From the NCBI GenBank assembly GCA_017848115.1, contig JAGAKZ010000033.1, positions 1 through 40,211 of the forward strand: 40,211 nt of DNA, in the 5' to 3' direction. Both the position numbers and the translations under genes were made by a program. A model generated the notes under the pieces. That model saw only the letters and a list, made by a program, of their open reading frames with translations. It had not been told where the DNA came from and ran no database searches. The DNA comes from Oscillospiraceae bacterium. Its GTDB lineage: Bacteria > Bacillota > Clostridia > Oscillospirales > Ruminococcaceae. Below, piece after piece: positions 34,166 through 40,211 of this stretch. How positions within the stretch are numbered: the stretch's first letter is position 1; every line of letters starts with the position of its first letter.

Positions 34166-34924
34166 ATGCCGATACTTGAAGTCAATAACATAAAAAAGTT
34201 TTTCGGACATAACGAGATTCTCAAAGGTATCAGTTTTTCACTTGAACAAGGAGAAGTCGTTTCCATAATAGGTTCATCGGGAAGCGGAAAGACAACACTT
34301 CTTCGTTGTCTCAATTTTCTTGAATTTGCCGAAGAAGGTACTGTTTGCGTAAAAGGCGAAGAAATCTACAACGGTAAATCAAACAGTAAAATAAGTGAAA
34401 ATGAAATAAGAAAGAAAAGACTGCACTTCGGCCTGGTTTTTCAGTCATTTAACCTGTTTCCGCAGTACAATGTTCTGAAAAATATCACTCTTGCTCCTGA
34501 ACTTATGAAAACAGATACACCTGAAAAAATAGAGAAAAAAGCAAGAGAACTCATTGAAAGAGTCGGTCTTTCCGAAAGAATAAATCACTATCCCTGTGAA
34601 CTTTCAGGCGGTCAGCAACAGCGAGTTGCAATAGCAAGAGCACTTGCACTTAACCCTGATATCCTCTGCTTTGACGAACCGACTTCTGCCCTTGATCCGG
34701 AGCTAACAGGCGAAGTTCTGAAAGTTATCAAGGAACTTAAAAATACCGGCTGTACAATGATCGTTGTTACTCATGAAATGGAATTTGCAAAAAATGTTTC
34801 TGATAAGATAATCTTTATGGCAGACGGTGTAATCGAAGAAATGGGTCCACCTGAGCAGATATTTGAAAATCCTCAGTCTGAAAAGACAAAAGCATTTTTA
34901 AGTAAATCTCTCGAAAAAATCTGA
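34166..34924 (+). CDS. polar amino acid ABC transporter, ATP-binding protein
   Basis: 252 residues, GlnQ/HisP type. Walker [10 protein letters not shown] (36-44), Q-loop [11 protein letters not shown], signature LSGGQQQR, Walker [14 protein letters not shown]-loop VVTHEM. Drives uptake through the permease four bases upstream. ATP-binding subunit and last gene of the three-gene operon. Confidence 0.96.
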   Translation: MPILEVNNIKKFFGHNEILKGISFSLEQGEVVSIIGSSGSGKTTLLRCLNFLEFAEEGTVCVKGEEIYNGKSNSKISENEIRKKRLHFGLVFQSFNLFPQYNVLKNITLAPELMKTDTPEKIEKKARELIERVGLSERINHYPCELSGGQQQRVAIARALALNPDILCFDEPTSALDPELTGEVLKVIKELKNTGCTMIVVTHEMEFAKNVSDKIIFMADGVIEEMGPPEQIFENPQSEKTKAFLSKSLEKI

Positions 34925-34937
34925 ATACAATAAATTT

Positions 34938-34977
34938 CCCCATACTCATTTACAAGGCTAATGAGTATGGGGATTTG
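34938..34977. terminator. terminator of the ABC operon, shared stem sequence
   Basis: CCCCATACTCATT (34938-34950) pairs with AATGAGTATGGGG (34960-34972), then ATTTGT. The inner 10-bp stem CCCCATACTC/GAGTATGGGG recurs at 37952-37983. Confidence 0.85.
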
Positions 34978-35011
34978 TATGTACTATATTAAATTATATT
35001 TTCTAACAATA

Positions 35012-36007
35012 TCATTTTAAATAAAACACAAGGAAATTCCCATCTATCCAGCCGTAGTAATCTCCGTCATCTGTATCCCAGCATTCGTACCACTGGACAC
35101 CATGAGAATAAACTACTCTATGTGCAGTAATATGCCATGTATCCTCACATATCCACTGTACTGACTTTTCTTCATTGTCGCACACATATGATGTTGTATA
35201 TCCTTCTATTTCTCTGCCTCCCGAAGAGATCTCACCGTATAAAACAGGATCAAGTCTTTCGTCAAGAGGCTCACATGCCAATGAATCATGAACAAAATCA
35301 AAGGACTCTTTACTCATCATATTATATTCGTCTGCTTCTTCTTTGTTTGTCATATCTACACGACAATCTGTAGGATAAGATATATAGCAGTATTTTCCGC
35401 TAGCTTTTCCTCGGCATTTAAAAGGATATCCGGATGATATTAATTCATCACTAAAATATACTGAAAAAAGCTTGCCATCATCAAATCCATTATAGAAAGC
35501 TTTTTTAGCATATACAGTATTATTCCTTATAACAAATTTGTCTGCCCAGTGTGCCGGAAGTGTGATACTGCAATCTGCTTCCTGAAATTTCACATGAAAA
35601 CTACCGTCCTGATTTACTGTCACAATTACACTGTCGTCAATATCAAAAGACGGAGCGTTATTTTCGTTTTGTTTTTCAGTAACAGTTGTCGCTTCTGTAG
35701 CCTGCGTTTCATTCGGAACTGTTGGCGTAATTGTGGTCTGATCGGTAATAGTGGTTATCTCGGATCGAATAGTAGTTTGCACTGTATCTGCAGACGTTTC
35801 GGGTATTTCTGTTATTACTGTAGCAACGCCTGATGTGGTGTTTTCGGATAAATTTGCAGTGTTATCACTTACTGCACCGGTTTGTGATAAAGTATTCTGA
35901 ACAGTTTCTTTCTCACTTGTTTGTAGTGTTTCACTGCATGATATGAGAAGACTCGAAAATGCACCTACCGCAACAAATGATAATATTTTTTTATTAAACT
36001 TCCCCAT
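35012..36007 (-). CDS. Thr-rich lipoprotein with SH3-like C-terminus
   Basis: 331 residues from the ATG at 36007 (GGGGGT upstream; two ATGs further up lack a box). Lipobox LLISC (C24 of this start), a long Thr/Ser/Glu linker to about residue 125, then a globular part (DDSVIVTVNQDGSFHVKFQE...). The C-terminus TWHITAHRVVYSHGVQWYEC...YYGWIDG looks like a bacterial SH3 domain, which often binds wall peptides. Surface protein of unknown role, divergent from the sigma factor, whose partner has a similar Thr-rich linker. Confidence 0.7.
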   Translation of the reverse strand: MGKFNKKILSFVAVGAFSSLLISCSETLQTSEKETVQNTLSQTGAVSDNTANLSENTTSGVATVITEIPETSADTVQTTIRSEITTITDQTTITPTVPNETQATEATTVTEKQNENNAPSFDIDDSVIVTVNQDGSFHVKFQEADCSITLPAHWADKFVIRNNTVYAKKAFYNGFDDGKLFSVYFSDELISSGYPFKCRGKASGKYCYISYPTDCRVDMTNKEEADEYNMMSKESFDFVHDSLACEPLDERLDPVLYGEISSGGREIEGYTTSYVCDNEEKSVQWICEDTWHITAHRVVYSHGVQWYECWDTDDGDYYGWIDGNFLVFYLK

Positions 36008-36035
36008 TTTTTCTACCCCCATCATTTTTTATTTA

Positions 36036-36065
36036 ATTATACCACAGATATATTAATTCTGTAAA
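36036..36065 (-). promoter_or_regulatory. promoter of the Thr-rich lipoprotein
   Basis: On the minus strand TTTACA (plus 36060-36065), 18 bases, TATAAT (plus 36036-36041). Confidence 0.6.
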
Positions 36066-36181
36066 GTGTATCACACAAATTTTATCACTTATTATTTATA
36101 TTAAACAAATAATAAATATTTATCATTTTATTGTTACACTTTTGAACGCCCACTTGAGTGTATTAAATGAAAAGCAAAAAA

Positions 36182-36191
36182 GAATGCATTC
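36182..36191. promoter_or_regulatory. palindrome upstream of the sigma factor gene
   Basis: GAATGCATTC, a perfect 10-bp palindrome 37 bases before the sigma ATG. No good sigma-A promoter is seen here, so an ECF-type or regulated promoter is possible. Confidence 0.3.
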
Positions 36192-36228
36192 ACTTGCTTT
36201 AGCATAGTAAAATTATAGAGGTGACCAA

Positions 36229-36801
36229 ATGACCGACAAAGAATATCGTGATTTGTACAGCAAATCAAAAACAGAAGCACAGAATGCTTTGTTTTACGAA
36301 TATATTAACTATGTATACGCCATTGTATACAATAAACTCAGAAGTTGCGGAACAAAAGAAGATATAGAAGAATGTGTAAGCGATATCTTCTCAGCTGTAT
36401 TTCTGAGTTATGATGATCAGAACAATCTGAACGGAGATCTTAAAGGGTTTATCGGAACTATAGCAAACCGGAAAGCTATAAACAGATTTAAGTCGATTTC
36501 TTTACATAACAACCGTACTGTATATCTCGAAGACGAATCATCGGACATTTCTGACTATGAACAGGTTGAGGAAATAACAGAACGTTCCCAGATACAAAAT
36601 ACGCTTATAAAAATAATAAACAGTCTCGGAAAACCGGATTCAACTATTATTTTCCAAAAATTTTATTTCAATTTAAGTTCTCGTGAAATAGCAAAAAAGC
36701 TTTCGATGAATCCGACAGCGGTAAGAATGCGCTGTAGCAGAGCAATAAAAAAACTAAAAGAAATACTGTCCGCAGAAGGATTTGCACTCAAGGAGGATTA
36801 A
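36229..36801 (+). CDS. ECF-like RNA polymerase sigma factor
   Basis: 190 residues. Region 2: AQNALFYEYINYVYAIVYNK, then EDIEECVSDIFSAVFLSYDD and LKGFIGTIANRKAINRFKS (core and -10 recognition). Region 4: IIFQKFYFNLSSREIAKKLSMNPTAVRMR..RAIKKLKEIL (-35 recognition HTH). GAGGTGA box. Four bases before the membrane partner gene, a typical sigma/anti-sigma layout. It probably directs its own operon and perhaps the divergent lipoprotein. Confidence 0.88.
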   Translation: MTDKEYRDLYSKSKTEAQNALFYEYINYVYAIVYNKLRSCGTKEDIEECVSDIFSAVFLSYDDQNNLNGDLKGFIGTIANRKAINRFKSISLHNNRTVYLEDESSDISDYEQVEEITERSQIQNTLIKIINSLGKPDSTIIFQKFYFNLSSREIAKKLSMNPTAVRMRCSRAIKKLKEILSAEGFALKED

Positions 36802-36804
36802 ACA

Positions 36805-37923
36805 ATGAAAAGTCAGAAAAAAGAAATAACTTTTGAAATTCTTGAAAATTCAGAACTTGATAAAATCAGTGAAATCGGAATGGATGGTATCATGCTAAAC
36901 GAATCAGATAAGACAAGAATATTAAAAGCAAGCCGTGATAAATATGAAAAATCATTAACGGACAACAGCTCCTTTAGAACAGAAGATAATTATAAAGAAG
37001 TAAAAGTGTACCGCCAGAACAGACTAAAAACTATTATTCCGGCTGTAATCTGCAATGTGGCATTGATTTTCCTTGTGATCGGAGTTATCAATGTTTTGAA
37101 AAAAGATGATTATAACATTACTGTCACACCACCTGCAACAGAATCAACAGAGATTCAGACTACGACACAAAGTGATGTAACTACAAGTGTTACAATAACT
37201 AATCAAACATTTTCTGAATATATTACAGTTCCTGATTTCAGCAACTGTAATAATATTGAAGAAGTTAATGAACTTGCCAGTGAATATGGATTAGTCGTTC
37301 AACAAAAATTTTCATGGTCTGATGATATACCGGGAACAATAATCGAGATTTTTCCTCCGGCAAATGAAACTATAAAAGCAGGTTCAGATATAATTGCAAT
37401 TATAAGCATTGGTCCACTTTATGATTTCGAGAATGCGGATGGAACCAGAGAAATTCTTGAAACTCTTGAAGATTTATTTGATAAAATCCCTGATTTTAAC
37501 AAGCCGCTTATCAATAAAGGCTATTTCATATATGATATTAATGATAACTCTACTGATGAGTACTGGTTATTTGGCGATACCAAAGATTTAAATCAGCTAC
37601 ACATATTTACTCTTAACGAATCCGAGTATGAATTATCTGTTTCTTTGACTAGTACCGAAGGATTTAAGTTATGCGAATCCCTTGACGCAATATGGACTAC
37701 ATCTGAATCTGATAATAACTATACAAACAATATATATCAGATCTCCGATAATGATGAAATAACGATGATAGACAGTTTTAAATGCATTCAGGATACTGAA
37801 AACAATCCTGTTAGTTACTGGCATAATGAAAAAGAAATTACTGAAAATGAGTATACCGAATTAATCAAAAATTATAATCAGTTTGACTGGATTTTTCCTC
37901 GTCCTAAATCATATCGAAGGTAA
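36805..37923 (+). CDS. membrane protein with extracellular PASTA domain, likely anti-sigma partner
   Basis: 372 residues, AAGGAGG box. A cytoplasmic charged N-terminus (1-74, no zinc-binding HxxxCxxC), one membrane span (about 75-98), a Thr/Ser linker (105-138), a PASTA domain (about 139-204: VPDFSNCNNIEEVNELASEYG...IPGTIIEIFPPANETIKAGS), then an unrecognised domain to the end. PASTA domains in Ser/Thr kinases and PBPs bind muropeptides or beta-lactams. Placed behind an ECF-like sigma factor, this protein most likely holds the factor inside and senses the wall outside. The role is inferred. Confidence 0.8.
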   Translation: MKSQKKEITFEILENSELDKISEIGMDGIMLNESDKTRILKASRDKYEKSLTDNSSFRTEDNYKEVKVYRQNRLKTIIPAVICNVALIFLVIGVINVLKKDDYNITVTPPATESTEIQTTTQSDVTTSVTITNQTFSEYITVPDFSNCNNIEEVNELASEYGLVVQQKFSWSDDIPGTIIEIFPPANETIKAGSDIIAIISIGPLYDFENADGTREILETLEDLFDKIPDFNKPLINKGYFIYDINDNSTDEYWLFGDTKDLNQLHIFTLNESEYELSVSLTSTEGFKLCESLDAIWTTSESDNNYTNNIYQISDNDEITMIDSFKCIQDTENNPVSYWHNEKEITENEYTELIKNYNQFDWIFPRPKSYRR

Positions 37924-37951
37924 ATGCAGTTTTTTAGTAATTATATAAAAT

Positions 37952-37990
37952 CCCCATACTCGTTTGTTGTTATGAGTATGGGGATTATTA
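37952..37990 (+). terminator. terminator of the sigma/PASTA operon, shared stem sequence
   Basis: CCCCATACTC (37952-37961) pairs with GAGTATGGGG (37974-37983), then ATTATTAATT. Same stem as 34938-34972, with a different loop. Confidence 0.75.
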
Positions 37991-38008
37991 ATTTATTATA
38001 ATATTCAA

Positions 38009-38309
38009 CTATTTTACAGACTGACAATACCTCTCTACCATCTCATCAATCATCTCTTTTTTCTGCAACATCTGCACCCAATTATCATTTATCTTAAACC
38101 CATAATAAATTCCCGCTAAACCATCTGCTACACATGCTATGGTGTCGGTATCGCCACCGAGATAACCTGTTGATTTTACTTCATTTTCTTTTAATGACGC
38201 AGTAAAAAACCAACGGCAAAATTCTCATAAGAAAACCATTTCCGTTGTCATAAATACCTGTTCCTCCGCACTTTTCGGGAGAAATGCCTGATTTTATATT
38301 TCTGATCGC
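38009..38309 (-). pseudogene. ADP-ribosylglycohydrolase relict with internal deletion
   Basis: Minus strand. Plus 38309 to 38214 reads AIRNIKSGISPEKCGGTGIY then DNGNGFLMRILP, the middle of an ADP-ribosylglycohydrolase. After 38214 the frame changes, and 38224-38009 reads WFFTASLKENEVKS, GYLGGDTDTIACVADGLAGI, YYGFKINDNW.. to a TAG, the C-terminus with the metal-binding GGDTDT. About 100 residues between are missing, as is everything before residue AIRN. It would have removed ADP-ribose from proteins. Dead now. Confidence 0.85.
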
Positions 38310-38551
38310 TTTTCAAGCCAGTGTTTTGCATAGGAACAACTTGCAGTTACTTCACCGCCACATGATTTTATTTCTTCTACAGCAAGTTCCATAAGCTTTC
38401 CTGCTATCCCCTGACCTCTGAGTGAATCATCTACAAAAGTATGATTTATTTCATATACACCTTCTCTGACTTCAGGAAATGTGATCTCAGCGACAACTTT
38501 TTTATTTTCATCTTCTGCAAAAATCCGGTTTTCTTCTTTTTTAAAATTCAT
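38294..38551 (-). CDS. small GNAT-type N-acetyltransferase
   Basis: 85 residues, GGGTGG before the ATG. A YidJ/GCN5-related short acetyltransferase: EGVYEINHTFVDDSLRGQG with the acetyl-CoA loop RGQGIAGKLMELAVEEI, then VTASCSYAKHWLEK. Complete for this short subfamily. Its last codons overlap the relict ADP-ribosylglycohydrolase in another frame, so the 3' end sits on a deletion junction. Probably co-transcribed with endonuclease V, 32 bases upstream. Substrate unknown. Confidence 0.82.
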   Translation of the reverse strand: MNFKKEENRIFAEDENKKVVAEITFPEVREGVYEINHTFVDDSLRGQGIAGKLMELAVEEIKSCGGEVTASCSYAKHWLEKRSEI

Positions 38552-38583
38552 TTTTTACCACCCTTATGCTCTTTGTAATTTTA

Positions 38584-39270
38584 CTATTTCATATTCTTTA
38601 GTTTCTCTCTCATTTTATGTGTTTCAAGATCCGCCATGCGTGTCGGTACAGGAATGTGACTTTCTTTGTCAGTCATTTCGAGTACGATTTTTACAGCGGT
38701 ATCCAGCGATATATAATTTCCTGCTGATACAAATACAGGCTTTACATTATTATGTGTCCTTAAAGCACAACCATACACTTCATTATTTATAACAATATCT
38801 GCACGACTTCCCTTTTCTTTTTCAGGTTCTGTATAGTCGGTTTCTTCTACTTTGTAGTATGACTTTGCGACACCTATTGTCGGCTTTCCAAGATCAAATG
38901 ATGCCTGTGATGCTATACCCATATGTCTTGGGTGCAGATAACCATTTCCGTCAAACATGTAAAGATCCGGTTTGTGTTCAAGTAGTTTTACTGTTTCAAG
39001 AACAAGCGGTAATTCTCTGAATGCAAGAAAACCCGGAACATAGGGACATTCTATTTTTCCGCTGTATGATTTTGTTTCGAGTATTTCATGCGTCTGATAA
39101 TCTACTATAACTATACAACAAACCGCCGTTTCATTTCCTTCACTATCCTGCCAGTAAGCAAGATCCACTCCTGCAACGGTTTTTAAAGATTCTGTTTTAA
39201 AACTGTCTGTACAATTCAGTTTTTCTTTAAGTGATTCCTGTATTTTCATAAACTCTGCTTCGTTCTGCAT
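38584..39270 (-). CDS. nfi: endonuclease V
   Basis: 228 residues. It cuts DNA on the 3' side of deoxyinosine to start repair of deaminated adenine. Motifs: VAGVDLAY (D36), YVPGFLAFREL (E86), DGNGYLHPRHMGIAS (D107, H113), IGVAKS, RTHNNVKPVFVSAGNYISLD and PTRMAD. The three acidic metal ligands are all present. GAGGTGC box. 40 bases after the hypothetical gene at 39311 in the same direction. Confidence 0.95.
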   Translation of the reverse strand: MQNEAEFMKIQESLKEKLNCTDSFKTESLKTVAGVDLAYWQDSEGNETAVCCIVIVDYQTHEILETKSYSGKIECPYVPGFLAFRELPLVLETVKLLEHKPDLYMFDGNGYLHPRHMGIASQASFDLGKPTIGVAKSYYKVEETDYTEPEKEKGSRADIVINNEVYGCALRTHNNVKPVFVSAGNYISLDTAVKIVLEMTDKESHIPVPTRMADLETHKMREKLKNMK

Positions 39271-39310
39271 TTTTTTAGCACCTCGTAAAATTCAAATTCT
39301 TGGCTTGATA

Positions 39311-39646
39311 TTACCATTCTTCCCTTTCGCAATTATCACGACATATTCTGAAACTCAGTAATTGCTCCAAACCTTTAAGTAAATTCTTAACTTCAATATT
39401 TTCTTCGCTGTAGTCACTTGTTACGATTGATACATAATTTGTTTCATTTTCATCAAAATCAAGGCTACTCCAGCTATTAAGGTCTTTGACTTTCATGAGT
39501 GAAATATCAAGAAAAGGATTTTTACTTACAAATATGCCGTTTGGTTTTTCAGTTAGCATAGAAAATGAACGTAAATAGTCCAGAATTTCAATAGTATCCC
39601 ACGTGTTGGAGCGACAGTCTGTTTTTATGTAATAGTAGCTGTACAT
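39311..39646 (-). CDS. hypothetical protein
   Basis: 111 residues from the ATG at 39646 (AAAGGAAAT upstream). The in-frame ATG at 39679 has no box. Soluble, with YSYYYIKTDCRSNTWDTIEI, NGIFVSKNPFLDISLMKV and two Cys near the acidic C-terminus (FRICRDNCEREEW). Family not recognised. First gene of the minus-strand unit that continues with endonuclease V and the GNAT gene. Confidence 0.6.
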   Translation of the reverse strand: MYSYYYIKTDCRSNTWDTIEILDYLRSFSMLTEKPNGIFVSKNPFLDISLMKVKDLNSWSSLDFDENETNYVSIVTSDYSEENIEVKNLLKGLEQLLSFRICRDNCEREEW

Positions 39647-39697
39647 GATATTTCCTTTCTTATTGGTGATGATTTTCATATAGTTTTTGTATTTTTT

Positions 39698-39727
39698 ATT
39701 ATACCATTCATACGTCTTAGATGTAAA
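39698..39727 (-). promoter_or_regulatory. promoter of the 39646-38294 unit
   Basis: On the minus strand TTTACA (plus 39722-39727), 18 bases, TATAAT (plus 39698-39703). Confidence 0.6.
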
Positions 39728-39786
39728 GTGAAAATATTATAAAAGTTAATGTGGTGGAAATTATTTTAGGGGCGAAATGTATTACA

Positions 39787-39900
39787 ATGTACAAAACAGA
39801 ATATAATAAAGACTTGGCAAATATAGATTCTGATTCAATTATCACAATATCCGACTTAGTAAAATTAAGAATGTACATCATTGAACAAAGTATGTCTTAA
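39787..39900 (+). CDS. possible small protein or gene fragment
   Basis: 37 residues (MYKTEYNKDLANIDSDSIIT, ISDLVKLRMYIIEQSMS). Helical, polar, no clear ribosome binding site (GGGGCGAAATG lies 13 or more bases upstream). It may be a real small protein or the N-terminus of a lost gene. The rest of 39901-40188 holds only a hairpin and a promoter. Confidence 0.3.
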   Translation: MYKTEYNKDLANIDSDSIITISDLVKLRMYIIEQSMS

Positions 39901-39965
39901 TACAAATCATTACAGATTTCCGTCTTTTATGGTAAAAGTCCGAGTTTTACAGTTGTTCACGTAAA

Positions 39966-40011
39966 AACAGCCTCTAATTAACATAAATACGTTTTTTAGA
40001 GGCTGTTAATA
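39966..40011 (+). terminator. terminator-like hairpin
   Basis: AACAGCCTCTAA (39966-39977) pairs perfectly with TTAGAGGCTGTT (39996-40007), followed by AATAATTTT. The 12-bp stem stands alone after the small ORF. Confidence 0.65.
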
Positions 40012-40051
40012 ATTTTACTGAACTGTAGTAATTTTATTGGCAATATTTAGT

Positions 40052-40080
40052 TTGACATTTTTACAATATAGTGATATGAT
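40052..40080 (+). promoter_or_regulatory. promoter of the gene starting at 40189
   Basis: TTGACA (40052-40057), 17 bases, TATGAT (40075-40080). About 100 bases of leader follow before the ATG. Confidence 0.7.
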
Positions 40081-40188
40081 TTAAAAATAATACAATTACG
40101 CCTGATTTACAGGACTATGTGTATTAAATTAATTATTCATTGACTCGGTATAAAATTTATATTGATTAATGGTGGAACGGAGGATTTT

Positions 40189-40211
40189 ATGAAATCATTT
40201 AAAAGAATTAC
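40189..40211 (+). CDS. start of a gene cut by the window end
   Basis: ACGGAGGATTTT precedes an ATG and the codons for MKSFKRI. The basic start would suit a signal peptide of a secreted protein, but too little is present to say more. Confidence 0.6.

Noticed and set aside
34938-37983. Inverted repeats of a mobile element
   Set aside because: Each copy is itself a hairpin placed right after a gene end, so a terminator explains it; kept only as a low-scored border observation.

Overview
The window is AT-rich Gram-positive DNA with strong AGGAGG-type ribosome binding sites, sigma-A-like promoters (TTGACA-17-TATAAT) and compact operons. It carries a dockerin-tagged GH26 mannanase, a T-box-controlled leucine operon, a ferredoxin-linked 2-oxoacid oxidoreductase and SleC-like spore cortex genes. 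Together these point to an anaerobic Clostridia member, most likely a Ruminococcus-type Oscillospiraceae bacterium. The species cannot be fixed from the sequence alone. No rRNA, tRNA, CRISPR array or transposase was recognised.

Layout, left to right. 1-1.9 kb: a minus-strand operon of four small, mostly membrane-anchored unknown proteins, divergent from an XRE regulator. 2.3-6.35 kb: a second XRE regulator whose end overlaps a P-loop ATPase gene, followed by the four subunits of a 2-oxoacid:ferredoxin oxidoreductase (delta, alpha, beta, gamma). 6.4-8.3 kb: two genes that together look like a split SleC-type cortex-lytic protein. 8.4-9.8 kb: a MATE exporter. 10-11.3 kb: an AlbA_2/Schlafen-type protein whose promoter is covered by five phased GATAAGAA boxes. 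11.5-13.1 kb: an unknown protein and an N-terminally truncated aldo/keto reductase. 13.3-17.7 kb: secreted cell-envelope and polysaccharide proteins (SGNH lipoprotein, VanY-type D,D-carboxypeptidase, GH26-dockerin). 17.9-22.95 kb: leuA-leuC-leuD-leuB behind a leucine T-box.

23.1-32.5 kb is an accessory, defence-like island. A single-chain MmeI-type (type IIL) restriction-methylation enzyme is followed by three unrelated genes: an alpha-helical unknown, an HNH-like zinc protein and a GIY-YIG nuclease fused to a DnaB/KaiC-type ATPase. The second and third are each preceded by a decayed copy of the 3' end of an MmeI-family gene, and the first directly overlaps the intact 3' end. On the opposite strand lies a DUF4869 / AAA-ATPase-PDDEXK / AlbA_2 operon.

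32.6-34.9 kb: a polar amino acid ABC importer (binding lipoprotein, permease, ATPase). 35-38 kb: a divergent module of a Thr-rich lipoprotein versus an ECF-like sigma factor plus a membrane protein with an outside PASTA domain, bracketed by two hairpins with an identical stem. 38-39.7 kb: a broken ADP-ribosylglycohydrolase, a GNAT acetyltransferase, endonuclease V and an unknown protein. The window ends at the first codons of another gene with a strong promoter.

The least ordinary parts are the repeated MmeI tails with their cargo, the GATAAGAA operator array, the sigma/PASTA pair and the split SleC genes.
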